A DNA stretch of 21,251 bases from assembly GCA_002421865.1 (NCBI GenBank), contig DISE01000043.1, forward strand, positions 1 through 21,251, read 5' to 3'. A model generated the notes under the pieces. The model searched no databases, was not told the DNA's origin, and saw only the letters and a program-made list of their open reading frames with translations. Shown here in pieces: positions 13,364-20,392 of the stretch (the first letter of the stretch is position 1; each line of letters begins with the position of its first letter). Source of the DNA: Castellaniella sp. UBA6218 (lineage in GTDB: Bacteria > Pseudomonadota > Gammaproteobacteria > Burkholderiales > Burkholderiaceae_B). The translations under genes were made by a program, and so were the position numbers.

Positions 13364-14035
13364 CTACGTTCCCTTTTTCTTCGCTTGGGGAATGACTCCG
13401 GCATCTCGCAGGTACTTGCGGATTGTTTTTGGTGTCGCCTCTTGCCCGACGCGCTGAGCCACAATGCCAACAACCTCGTGTGGCGGCCTGGAGAGCGCCA
13501 GCGATTGCCCTATCTGGATGATTTGATCTTTGATATCCAGGCTACGGGAATCCCTGGGTTTGCTGGCTTTTGCTCTTTGCTGGCGGCTGGTGCTGGTGAT
13601 GCTATTCAGCACTCCAGCCCGCTCCCATAGAGTTCGCCCTGCCTCCATAGCCGCAAGGTATTGCCCCTGCTTGTGCAGCTGGAGCGCATGGGCCAGGTCG
13701 CGCTCTGCGTATTGGACACGAGCTATTGATCTGGCCTCATCGATCGCGGTCTGGACGGTGTTGATGTTGATTCCCACTGGCTCCGGAACGCTTACGACTC
13801 GGCCGGGCGCAATCTCTGCCTGAACCTTTTCGCCGGTCGGTGGATGGTTCGCGTGGAGTAGGCGCAGGGCCAGAATGCGGGTATCACCTTCCAGCTTCGG
13901 AAAATCTGAATACCTTTGTGCCAGGCAGGCATGGCATGAACGCAGCCCCCAGCCTGTAGACCAGTACCAACGATCCTCTGGGCTATTTTCCTCGCAGCCA
14001 AGATCTGCCCCGCAGTAATCACACGCTGCCATCAT
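13364..14035 (-). CDS. Zinc-ribbon protein coupled to the integrase
   Basis: This 223-residue protein is of unknown family. The N-terminus has a four-cysteine knuckle: CDYC (Cys5, Cys8) and CHAC (Cys34, Cys37). A helical middle follows (about 93-140, DEARSIARVQYAERDLAHALQLHKQGQYLAAMEAG). The C-terminal region VVGIVAQRVGQEATPKTIRKYLRDAG, ending AKKKGT, resembles a helix-turn-helix recognition segment. Its ATG overlaps the integrase stop codon, so both are made from one transcript. It could be a DNA-binding regulator of integration/excision or of the AlpA operon 124 bases downstream. An alternative ATG at 14032 is equally plausible. Confidence 0.8.
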   Translation of the reverse strand: MMAACDYCGADLGCEENSPEDRWYWSTGWGLRSCHACLAQRYSDFPKLEGDTRILALRLLHANHPPTGEKVQAEIAPGRVVSVPEPVGININTVQTAIDEARSIARVQYAERDLAHALQLHKQGQYLAAMEAGRTLWERAGVLNSITSTSRQQRAKASKPRDSRSLDIKDQIIQIGQSLALSRPPHEVVGIVAQRVGQEATPKTIRKYLRDAGVIPQAKKKGT

Positions 14036-15264
14036 CCCGCTTTCCTCATCTGAATGACGTTCTCAGTCGCTCGGCCCATGACATGATCGGCCCACGACTG
14101 CATCAGCTTCACGCGGGCGGCCAGCCGGTCGGAACGCTCATAGGCGGCTTGTACCTTGTTGCCGATGGTGTGAGCCAGGGCGCGTTCGGCCAGCTCGGTA
14201 CTCACGCCGTGGTCAGCAGCCCAGTTGCGGAAACTCGACCGGAACCCGTGCGCCGTTGCAATCCGGCCCGGCACGTCGCTCTCGGCCTGGGCTTTGCGTA
14301 GCAGGCTGGTCAGCGCCATGTCCGACAGTTCGCCGCCGTGCAGGGCAGGGAATAGCAGGGTGTCGCCCGGCGGGGTTTCGTCGCCGTCATACTGAGCTCG
14401 CAGCAGCGCTAGGGCGTCGACGGACAGCGGGACGCGGTGCGCACGGTTCGCCTTCATCCGTGCGGCCGGCACGGTCCATAAGCCTTTGTCGAGATCGATC
14501 TCGGCCCACGTTGCGCCCCGTACTTCGCCCGATCGGGCAGCGGTTAGGATCGCGAATAGCAGGGCGGCCCGGGCGCCGATGATGGGCTGGTGGTTCAGGT
14601 GGTCGCTGATGAATGCCGGCAGGATCTTCCAGGGCATGGCCGGGTGATGGCGTACAGGGGCGTCCTTGCCTTTTGTTGACGGCAGCAGGGGCCCCACATC
14701 GTCCAGTGGATTGCTCATGATGAACTTGCGGGCACGGCAGGCGGCCATGACGGTGCTGCAGCGCATCTTCACGCGCTTTGCGGTTTCCGGGATGGTCAGC
14801 CAGATAGGGTTCAGCACGTCGCCAAAGTGCGCGGTCTCCAGGCGGTCCACGCGAATGCCGCCGATGGTCGGGAACACATGCTGTTCCAGCGAACTGATCC
14901 ACTGGGCCTTGTGCTTGTCGTTGCGGAAGCTTGGGGCTAGGACTGCCCACTGGTCGCGGGCGGCCTTCTCGAAGGTCGGGATGGCGCGCTCAGACTGTCG
15001 TGCCAGGATCGGATCTATGTCGTCCTGAATCTGTTCGCGGGCGGCCAGGGCCTTTTCGATGGCACGGGCCACGCTGGTATCGGGATACGAACCCATGCCC
15101 GCGTCCCGGCGCTTGCCGGTGACTGGCGACACATAGCGAAGGATCCACTTCCCCCGGCCCGCCTCTGATCCGGCGAACAGGTACAGCCCCGTCACGCCGG
15201 CCGGTACCGGCTTGTCTCCGGGCTTGATCGCCCGTGCTTTTCTGTCAGTGATATAGACCATCAT
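14032..15264 (-). CDS. int: P4-type tyrosine recombinase integrase
   Basis: The integrase catalyses site-specific recombination at the tRNA-Ser 3' end. The N-terminal DUF4102-like arm-binding domain is seen in ITDRKARAIKPGDKPVPAGVTGLYLFAG. The core-binding domain follows at about 95-185. Catalytic residues, numbered from the ATG at 15264, are Arg244 (TAARSGE), His339 and Arg342 (HGFRSSFRNW), His365 (ALAHTIGN) and nucleophile Tyr375 (AYERSD). All are present, so the enzyme looks functional. The start could also be ATG 15261 or GTG 15276. The gene begins 136 bases inside the right boundary and reads inward. Its neighbours on the boundary side are two imperfect direct repeats and attR. Confidence 0.96.
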   Translation of the reverse strand: MMVYITDRKARAIKPGDKPVPAGVTGLYLFAGSEAGRGKWILRYVSPVTGKRRDAGMGSYPDTSVARAIEKALAAREQIQDDIDPILARQSERAIPTFEKAARDQWAVLAPSFRNDKHKAQWISSLEQHVFPTIGGIRVDRLETAHFGDVLNPIWLTIPETAKRVKMRCSTVMAACRARKFIMSNPLDDVGPLLPSTKGKDAPVRHHPAMPWKILPAFISDHLNHQPIIGARAALLFAILTAARSGEVRGATWAEIDLDKGLWTVPAARMKANRAHRVPLSVDALALLRAQYDGDETPPGDTLLFPALHGGELSDMALTSLLRKAQAESDVPGRIATAHGFRSSFRNWAADHGVSTELAERALAHTIGNKVQAAYERSDRLAARVKLMQSWADHVMGRATENVIQMRKAG

Positions 15265-15290
15265 CCAGCCCCACACGTTTACTTAGATTG

Positions 15291-15313
15291 GATGATGCCG
15301 GGTGATCCGGCTT
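15291..15313 (+). repeat. Direct repeat copy 1, candidate integrase/excisionase arm site
   Basis: This 23-base unit matches 15355-15377 at 20 of 23 positions; the shared parts are GATGAT, CGGGTGAT and CGGCTT. It contains the dyad GCCGG-GTGAT-CCGGC. It lies between attR and the integrase start. Confidence 0.65.
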
Positions 15314-15354
15314 GCGTCACTAACTCATTGATCTATCAGGGTTGGTTTGCGCCC

Positions 15355-15377
15355 GATGATATCGGGTGATTCGGCTT
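15355..15377 (+). repeat. Direct repeat copy 2, candidate integrase/excisionase arm site
   Basis: The second copy of the 23-base unit starts 64 bases after copy 1 (about six helical turns) and ends 9 bases before the attR core. Differences are GC to AT in the middle and one C to T. Confidence 0.65.
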
Positions 15378-15386
15378 CATGGCAGT

Positions 15387-15400
15387 CCCCTTGTCCGCCA
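15387..15400 (+). repeat. attR core
   Basis: CCCCTTGTCCGCCA is an exact copy of the tRNA-Ser 3' end at 3024-3037. It marks the right boundary of the element. No tRNA structure precedes it here. Confidence 0.9.
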
Positions 15401-15407
15401 ATATTGC

Positions 15408-15443
15408 AAGCCCTTGATCGCATCGCCGCGATCGAGGGCTTTT
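15408..15443 (+). terminator. Displaced native terminator of tRNA-Ser
   Basis: AAGCCCTTGATCG (15408-15420) pairs with CGATCGAGGGCTT (15429-15441), a 13-bp stem with one G-T pair, followed by TTTGCTTT. It begins 8 bases after attR, where the original tRNA 3' flank should be. It may also stop leftward transcription from the DUF4262 gene. A further GCCGGC-rich dyad follows at 15461-15480. Confidence 0.7.
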
Positions 15444-15493
15444 GCTTTCAGGGATTGCGCCGGCACCGGCTTTTGCCGGCCTGCCCTCGCTGT

Positions 15494-15979
15494 TCAGGGC
15501 CGGGGCGCGATATCCCGCAGCATCTGTTGCGGGCAACCCGCCTGATCGTAGGCCGGGTCGTCGGGAAACCGTCCGGCGGCATCGGCCCAGAGGATCTGCA
15601 GCACCCGGATCGAGTCGCCGAAGCGGCTGCTGGCCTGTGCGACCCGCTGTTTCAGTACGAAAGGGGTCGAGACGTCGCGCAATCGCACCGGGATGCGGAC
15701 GGCGTCGCCGGGCTGTTGTCCGTCGTCCAGCCCTCCGGTCCGGCGGCCATAGGCCACGACATCGGCGATCACATCCATGGCCAGAGCGTGATCCAGCGTG
15801 CCGGTGACGATCAGTTCGGCCTGTCCGGACCGGGCTAGGCCGATGGTGTGCAGAAACCAGGCGGCCGGATCCATGTCCTCGTCGGCCACGACCAGATGGG
15901 TGTAGTCGTGCCACTTCAGCTTGTCTTCCAGAAAGCCTTGCAGCTTGCCGCGGTTTCTGTCCTCTTCCGATCGGGTCAC
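15494..15979 (-). CDS. DUF4262 domain protein
   Basis: This 161-residue protein has the DUF4262 hallmarks: a WHDYTHLVVADEDMDPAAWFLHTIGLARSGQAELIVTGTLDHA region at about residues 23-65, with FLHTIGL and ELIV as the typical core. The function of the family is unknown. The GTG at 15979 is chosen because GGAAAG lies just upstream and the residues before it only shadow the fabI 3' end. It follows fabI by 37 bases on the same strand and may be cotranscribed. It is the first host gene right of the element. Confidence 0.8.
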   Translation of the reverse strand: MTRSEEDRNRGKLQGFLEDKLKWHDYTHLVVADEDMDPAAWFLHTIGLARSGQAELIVTGTLDHALAMDVIADVVAYGRRTGGLDDGQQPGDAVRIPVRLRDVSTPFVLKQRVAQASSRFGDSIRVLQILWADAAGRFPDDPAYDQAGCPQQMLRDIAPRP

Positions 15980-16016
15980 GGTGGTCTTTCCGGTCCTGTT
16001 GCTGGTGGCTGAAGTA

Positions 16017-16799
16017 TCAGTCCATTCCCGGCACAGTGTTCGAGAACCCGCAGTCCACGTGCAGGATTTCGCCGGTGATGCCGCTGGCCAGGTCAGACAG
16101 CAGGAAGGCGGCGGCATTGCCGACATCCTCGATGGTGACGTTGCGGCCCAGCGGGGACTGGGATTCGACGTACTTCAGCATATTGGAAAAATCACGGATG
16201 CCGCTGGCCGCCAGGGTCTTGATCGGACCGGCGGAAATGCCGTTGGCGCGCAGGCCCTTGCGGCCCATGGAGCGGGCCAGGTAGCGCACGCTGGCCTCAA
16301 GGGAGGCCTTGGCCAGACCCATCATGTTGTAGTTGGGGATGGCTTTTTCCGCGCCCAGGTAGCTCAGGGTGAGGACCGAGCCGTTGCGGCCTTCCAGCAT
16401 GGGCAGCGCGGCCTTCGCCAGGGCGGGGAAGCTGTAGGCGGAAATATCGTGGGCGATACGGAAATTTTCGCGCGTCATGCCGTCCAGGAAGTCACCTTCC
16501 AGGGCGTCGCGCGGGGCGAAGCCGATGGAGTGCACCAGGCCGTCCAGGCCGTCCCAGTGCTCGCGCAGGGTCGTGAAGGTGGCCTCGATCTGGGCGTCGT
16601 CGGCCACGTCGCAGGGAATGACGATGCTGCTGCCCAGTTCCTCGGCGAAGCCGCGCACGCGGCCCTCGAAGCGTTCACCGACGTAGGTGAAGGCCAGCTC
16701 GGCGCCTTGGGCGCGGCAGGCGTGAGCGATGCCGTAGGCGATGGACCGGTTCGAGAGTACGCCGGTGATCAGGATGCGTTTGCCGTTCAGAAAGCCCAT
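16017..16799 (-). CDS. fabI: Enoyl-[acyl-carrier-protein] reductase (NADH) FabI
   Basis: FabI catalyses the final reduction of each fatty acid elongation cycle and is the target of triclosan. The 260 residues form the SDR fold with the FabI-type cofactor motif GVLSNRSIAYGIA (13-25) and catalytic Tyr147, Tyr157 and Lys164 (SYLGAEKAIPNYNMMGLAK). The C-terminal GEILHVDCGF is normal. The start at 16799 (MGFLNGKRILITG) matches the usual N-terminus; an ATG four codons upstream has a poorer family fit. It lies 23 bases after the mltD stop in the same direction. Confidence 0.97.
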   Translation of the reverse strand: MGFLNGKRILITGVLSNRSIAYGIAHACRAQGAELAFTYVGERFEGRVRGFAEELGSSIVIPCDVADDAQIEATFTTLREHWDGLDGLVHSIGFAPRDALEGDFLDGMTRENFRIAHDISAYSFPALAKAALPMLEGRNGSVLTLSYLGAEKAIPNYNMMGLAKASLEASVRYLARSMGRKGLRANGISAGPIKTLAASGIRDFSNMLKYVESQSPLGRNVTIEDVGNAAAFLLSDLASGITGEILHVDCGFSNTVPGMD

Positions 16800-16822
16800 G
16801 GTGTGTTCCATTGATGAAATTT

Positions 16823-18193
16823 TTATCCCTGCACTTCAGTCCCCGGCACGCGCAGGCGTTGGCCGGTGGACAGGGAAGTGCCCTTCAGGTTGTTGAGCTT
16901 GCGCAGGGCGTCCACCGAGGTGTTGTAGCGCCGCGCCAGCGAATACAGGGTGTCGCCCTGGCGGATCGTATGGGTACGGACGCTGGGCTTGGGCCGCAGG
17001 TCCGGTGTGCCGGCCCGCCGGGCCGGTGCCTGTGCCGCCGGTTCCGTGGCAGGCGCCTGGTAGGACGCCAGCATGATACCGCCCGCGGGCGTTTCCCGGG
17101 CGGGAATCAGCAGGGTGGCGGCGGTCGCGCGGGTCTGTCTGGCCCCCAGCTTGTTGGCCTGGCGCAGTTGGTCCAAGGTGATGCCGTACGCCTTGGCGAT
17201 GCTGGCCAGGGACTGACCCTTTTTGGGGTGGACGACCTGCCAGGACGACAGGCGGCCCGTGTAGGATTCGAGGTTTTCGTTGAAGACGCTGACCTTGTCC
17301 AGTGGCAGGTGCAGGGCCGGATTGTGGGCCGCCAGGATGACGGGCCGGTTGTACGAGGGGTTCAGCGCCTGGAAGTCTTCGAGCGGCATTTCCGCCAGGG
17401 CCGCGGCCACGGCGATGTCCATGTCGCGTGATTTGTGCACCGTGGTGAAATACGGGGCATTGCTGACGTTGGGCAAGGTGATGCCGAATTTGTCCGGGCG
17501 GGCGATGATGTTCTTGATGGCCTGGAGCTTGGGCACGTAATTGCGTGTTTCGTCGGGCATGTCCAGGGCGGTGTACCCGGTGGGCTTGCCGGCGTCGGCG
17601 GCCTTGTCCATGGCGCGTTTCACGGCGCCCTCGCCCCAGTTGTACGAGGCCAGCGCCAGGTACCAGTCGCCCTGGAAATCGTATAGATAGCTCAGGTAGT
17701 CCAGCGCCGCCTGGGTGGATGCCACCGGGTCGCGCCGCTGGTCGCGCCACCAATCCTGTTCCAGCTTGTAGTGCTGTCCGGTGCTGGGGATGAATTGCCA
17801 CAGGCCGGAAGCCTGGGATCGTGACAGCGCATTGGGGTTGTAGGCGGATTCGACGAAGGGCAGCAGGGCCAGTTCGGTGGGCAGTCCGCGCCGGTTCAGT
17901 TCATCGACGATGTAGTACAGGTACTTGCCGGCCCGCTGACTCATGAGCAGCACCGATTGCGGGTGCGAGGCGTAGTAGTCCGTCCAGTAGTCGACCCGTT
18001 CGTTGCGCAGGTTGGGGATGGCGAAGCCACGCCGGATGCGGTCCCACATGTCGCGGGGCGGGTGGGTCAGATCGACGGTGCGAGAGGTGTCTTCCGCCAC
18101 ATAGGCCTGGCGCTGATCGGCCGTCTGATGGCGGGTGGCACAGCCGGCCAGCACCACCAGGATCAGCGGCAGGAGAAGTCGCAGGATTTTCAT
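16823..18193 (-). CDS. mltD: Membrane-bound lytic murein transglycosylase D
   Basis: MltD cleaves peptidoglycan glycan strands to 1,6-anhydromuramyl products at the outer membrane. The 456-residue precursor begins with a lipoprotein signal (lipobox LAGC, Cys18). The SLT catalytic domain has Glu115 in FVESAYNPNALSRSQASGLWQFIP-type sequence, here interrupted only by normal variation, and ALASYNWGEGAVKRAM. Two LysM peptidoglycan-binding repeats lie at about 319-363 and 407-450, separated by an Ala/Pro-rich linker. No strong ribosome site is visible before the ATG. In the order gloB, gap of 115 bases, mltD, it parallels the E. coli gloB-mltD neighbourhood. Confidence 0.95.
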   Translation of the reverse strand: MKILRLLLPLILVVLAGCATRHQTADQRQAYVAEDTSRTVDLTHPPRDMWDRIRRGFAIPNLRNERVDYWTDYYASHPQSVLLMSQRAGKYLYYIVDELNRRGLPTELALLPFVESAYNPNALSRSQASGLWQFIPSTGQHYKLEQDWWRDQRRDPVASTQAALDYLSYLYDFQGDWYLALASYNWGEGAVKRAMDKAADAGKPTGYTALDMPDETRNYVPKLQAIKNIIARPDKFGITLPNVSNAPYFTTVHKSRDMDIAVAAALAEMPLEDFQALNPSYNRPVILAAHNPALHLPLDKVSVFNENLESYTGRLSSWQVVHPKKGQSLASIAKAYGITLDQLRQANKLGARQTRATAATLLIPARETPAGGIMLASYQAPATEPAAQAPARRAGTPDLRPKPSVRTHTIRQGDTLYSLARRYNTSVDALRKLNNLKGTSLSTGQRLRVPGTEVQG

Positions 18194-18308
18194 GGGTGGA
18201 TCATCGGGGGGATTTCAGGGCGCGAATTTCCCGATTTTACCCAAGGAATCACATGATTGTGCAAAGGACTTCAGAAATGGCCGGAATTCCGGGCGCCGGA
18301 CCGGCCCC

Positions 18309-19109
18309 CTACCTGAAGTCGTTTTTCCATTGACGCAGGCCGGCGAAGACCGCCTCGGGCGTGTCCAGGGCGGTCCGGGTGTGCAGGGCGGCCGCGGCGC
18401 GGACGTCGGCCCGGCCGGTGCGCAGGAACGGGTTGGTTTCCAGCTCCAGGCCGATCGAGGATGGCACGGTGGGCATATTCCGGGCCCGCAGCCGTGCGAC
18501 GTCCTGGGCGCGCTCCCGCAGGGCGGCATTGCCGGGTTCGACCTGCAGGGCCCAGCGGATGTTGGATGCCGTGTATTCGTGGGCGCAACAGACCAGTGTG
18601 TCGGGTGACAACCGGGCGAGCCTGCCCAGGGAGTCGAGCATCTGGGCGGGCGTGCCTTCGAACAGACGTCCGCAGCCGGCGGCGAACAGGGTGTCCCCGC
18701 AGAAGACCACCGGCCGGCCGGGGTCCAGCGACCCGGCGTAGGCGATGTGGCCCGCCGTGTGGCCCGGGATGTCCAGCACCTGGAGCCGCAGCCCCGTGCC
18801 GGGCAGTTCCACGGCGTCACCTTCGGACAGGGGCACGTCGCAAGCAGGGATGTTTTCGTGGCGCGGCCCGTAGACGCGCGCCCCGGTTCGCTGTTGTAAT
18901 GCACGCACCCCGCCGACGTGGTCGCCGTGATGGTGCGTGATCAGGATGGCTTCCAGGACGGTCCCGTCGCGCAGCTGGGCCTCCACGGGGCCGGGTTCTC
19001 CGGGATCCACGACGAAGGCGTGGCCGTTTTTCTGTACCATCCAGATGTAATTGTCCGAAAGGGCTGGAATGGGCGTCAGGACGGCCTGGGTAGGGACGGA
19101 CGGGTTCAT
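18309..19109 (-). CDS. gloB: Hydroxyacylglutathione hydrolase (glyoxalase II)
   Basis: GloB hydrolyses S-lactoylglutathione to lactate and glutathione, completing methylglyoxal detoxification. The metallo-beta-lactamase motif THHHGDH gives His59, His61, Asp63 and His64. Further metal ligands are His117 (PGHTAGH), Asp139 (FCGDTLF) and His177 (AHEYT). The HAGH C-terminal domain with RARNMPTVPSSIGLELETNPFLR is complete. The ATG at 19109 (MNPSVPTQ) gives 266 residues, near the family norm; longer upstream frames shadow the opposing methyltransferase gene. It is divergent from that gene, with only 15 bases between the two starts. Confidence 0.96.
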   Translation of the reverse strand: MNPSVPTQAVLTPIPALSDNYIWMVQKNGHAFVVDPGEPGPVEAQLRDGTVLEAILITHHHGDHVGGVRALQQRTGARVYGPRHENIPACDVPLSEGDAVELPGTGLRLQVLDIPGHTAGHIAYAGSLDPGRPVVFCGDTLFAAGCGRLFEGTPAQMLDSLGRLARLSPDTLVCCAHEYTASNIRWALQVEPGNAALRERAQDVARLRARNMPTVPSSIGLELETNPFLRTGRADVRAAAALHTRTALDTPEAVFAGLRQWKNDFR

Positions 19110-19124
19110 GGCGAGGGAGTCAGC

Positions 19125-19895
19125 GTGGCACCGCAGCGCGAAATGCCGATTGAATTGGCCGAATGGCTGGAAACCCCGGCGGGGCGGTATGTGCGCGCCT
19201 GGGAGCAGCGCCAGGTCGACGCCCTGGTCGGCAATGCGTTCGGTTATCATGCCATACAAATCGGGCTGCCGCACTGGAACCTCCTGCAGGCCAACCGCAT
19301 TCCCTACAAGGCCTGGGCGCACAGTCCCAGCGCGCCGTTCGGCACGCGGGCCGGCCGCCTGGTCTGCGAACCCGAACAATTGCCCTTCGACACGCAGAGC
19401 ATCGACCTGGTGGTGATGCCGCACACCCTGGAGTGGTGCGCGGACCCGCATCAGGCCTTGCGCGAGGTCGAGCGCGTCCTGATGCCCGAAGGACGGGTGG
19501 TGCTGACCGGTTTCAACCCCTACAGCCTGTGGGGCTTGCGGGAATCCCTGCCGGGTCTGGATCTGCGCCTGCCGGTGCCGGTGCCGTCCCAGGTCTCCCC
19601 GACGCGCCTGAAGGACTGGTTCAAGCTCCTGTCATTCGACCTGGACCGGGGGCGCTTCGGTTGCTATACGCCGCTGTGCGCGACCCAGGCCTGGCTGCAT
19701 CGCTGGCGCTTCATGGAACACGCCGGCGACCGTTGGTGGCCGGCCGGCGGGGCCGTATACGCGATCGCGGCGGTCAAGCGCGTGTCGGGCATGCGCCTGA
19801 TCGGGCCGGCATGGCGCCAGCCGCGGCGCCGCCGCGTGCGCCGTGGCGCCGTGGCGCCCGTCGCCAATCGAATCAACGAGGACATACATGGCTGA
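19125..19895 (+). CDS. YafS-like class I SAM-dependent methyltransferase
   Basis: The 256-residue protein carries Methyltransf_11-type motifs: EQLPFDTQSIDLVVMPHTLEW and ALREVERVLMPEGRVVLTGFNPYSLWGLR. The usual glycine-rich motif I is degenerate (HAIQIGLPHWNLL), as in YafS-like proteins. The substrate is unknown. The start is set at GTG 19125 because GAGGGAG lies just upstream; ATG 19143 in the same frame is an alternative. The C-terminus is very arginine-rich (RQPRRRRVRRG). It overlaps rnhA by 8 bases. The order gloB, methyltransferase, rnhA, dnaQ matches the E. coli gloB-yafS-rnhA-dnaQ locus, supporting the assignment. Confidence 0.85.
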   Translation: MAPQREMPIELAEWLETPAGRYVRAWEQRQVDALVGNAFGYHAIQIGLPHWNLLQANRIPYKAWAHSPSAPFGTRAGRLVCEPEQLPFDTQSIDLVVMPHTLEWCADPHQALREVERVLMPEGRVVLTGFNPYSLWGLRESLPGLDLRLPVPVPSQVSPTRLKDWFKLLSFDLDRGRFGCYTPLCATQAWLHRWRFMEHAGDRWWPAGGAVYAIAAVKRVSGMRLIGPAWRQPRRRRVRRGAVAPVANRINEDIHG

Positions 19896-20343
19896 ACCCA
19901 GAGTGGATGCCTGGACAGACGGCGCCTGCAAGGGCAATCCCGGCCCGGGCGGGTGGGGTGTGCTGCTGCGCCAGGGACCGCACGAAAAATCGCTGTACGG
20001 CGGTGAGCCGGAAACGACCAACAACCGGATGGAGCTGATGGCCGTGATCCAGGCTCTGCGGGTGCTCAAGCGGCGCTGCGTGGTGACGGTCCATACCGAT
20101 TCCGTCTACGTCCAGAAGGGCATGACCGAATGGCTTCCCAACTGGAAGCGCCGCGACTGGCGCACGGCGGACAGGAAGCCGGTGAAGAACGCCGACCTGT
20201 GGCGGACATTGGACGAACTGGCCGCCGGGCATGAATTACACTGGCGGTGGGTCAAGGGCCACGCCGGAGACCCCGGCAACGAACGGGCGGATGCCCTGGC
20301 CAATCTAGGCGTCGAGGATCCGCAGGGCGTTCGCGCCGCCTGA
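19888..20343 (+). CDS. rnhA: Ribonuclease HI
   Basis: RNase HI degrades the RNA strand of RNA-DNA hybrids such as R-loops and primers. The 151 residues contain the complete DEDD active site: Asp11 (TDGACKGNPGPGGWG), Glu49 (NNRMELMA), Asp71 (VHTDSVYV) and Asp135, with His125 in GHAGDPGNERADALA. The basic handle region around WLPNWKRRDWRTADRKPVKN is present. The ATG at 19888 lies inside the methyltransferase 3' end, so translation is probably coupled. dnaQ follows in the same direction after 49 bases, whereas in E. coli the two genes are divergent. Confidence 0.97.
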   Translation: MAEPRVDAWTDGACKGNPGPGGWGVLLRQGPHEKSLYGGEPETTNNRMELMAVIQALRVLKRRCVVTVHTDSVYVQKGMTEWLPNWKRRDWRTADRKPVKNADLWRTLDELAAGHELHWRWVKGHAGDPGNERADALANLGVEDPQGVRAA

Positions 20344-20362
20344 GTCCCGCCACATGCACATG

Positions 20363-20382
20363 GCCGGTCCCTGCGGACCGGC
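20363..20382 (+). promoter_or_regulatory. Perfect hairpin just before the dnaQ ribosome site
   Basis: GCCGGTCC-CTGC-GGACCGGC is a perfect 8-bp stem with a 4-base loop. It ends 10 bases before the dnaQ ATG and immediately abuts its AAGGAA ribosome site. There is no T-run, so it is unlikely to be a terminator. It could limit read-through, stabilise a processed dnaQ transcript or modulate initiation. Confidence 0.5.
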
Positions 20383-20392
20383 AAGGAATCCC

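Larger units (their letters stand above)
3024..15400. mobile_element. Integrative element in tRNA-Ser, satellite-like, 12.4 kb
   Basis: The element is bounded by the 14-bp direct repeat CCCCTTGTCCGCCA at 3024-3037 (inside the tRNA) and 15387-15400. The integrase gene reads inward from the right boundary. Gene content, right to left: tyrosine integrase, zinc-ribbon protein, AlpA-like regulator, winged-helix protein, 74-aa protein, Toprim/RecA primase-helicase, iteron region, four unknowns, tape measure protein, small unknowns, structured leader, four-gene cargo operon and an opposing DUF4760-like gene. No large terminase, portal, capsid, tail-tube, baseplate, holin or endolysin is recognisable. 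Size and the int/AlpA/primase core match phage satellites such as PICIs and P4. A decayed prophage is the alternative. Boundaries are directly visible; the satellite label is inference. Confidence 0.9.

Noticed and set aside
16811..17431. 206-codon + strand frame opposite mltD, and a 297-codon + strand frame at 15921-16814 opposite fabI
   Set aside because: Long antisense frames are expected in GC-rich coding DNA. They lie opposite secure genes, have low-complexity Gly/Gln/Val-rich translations and no ribosome sites.
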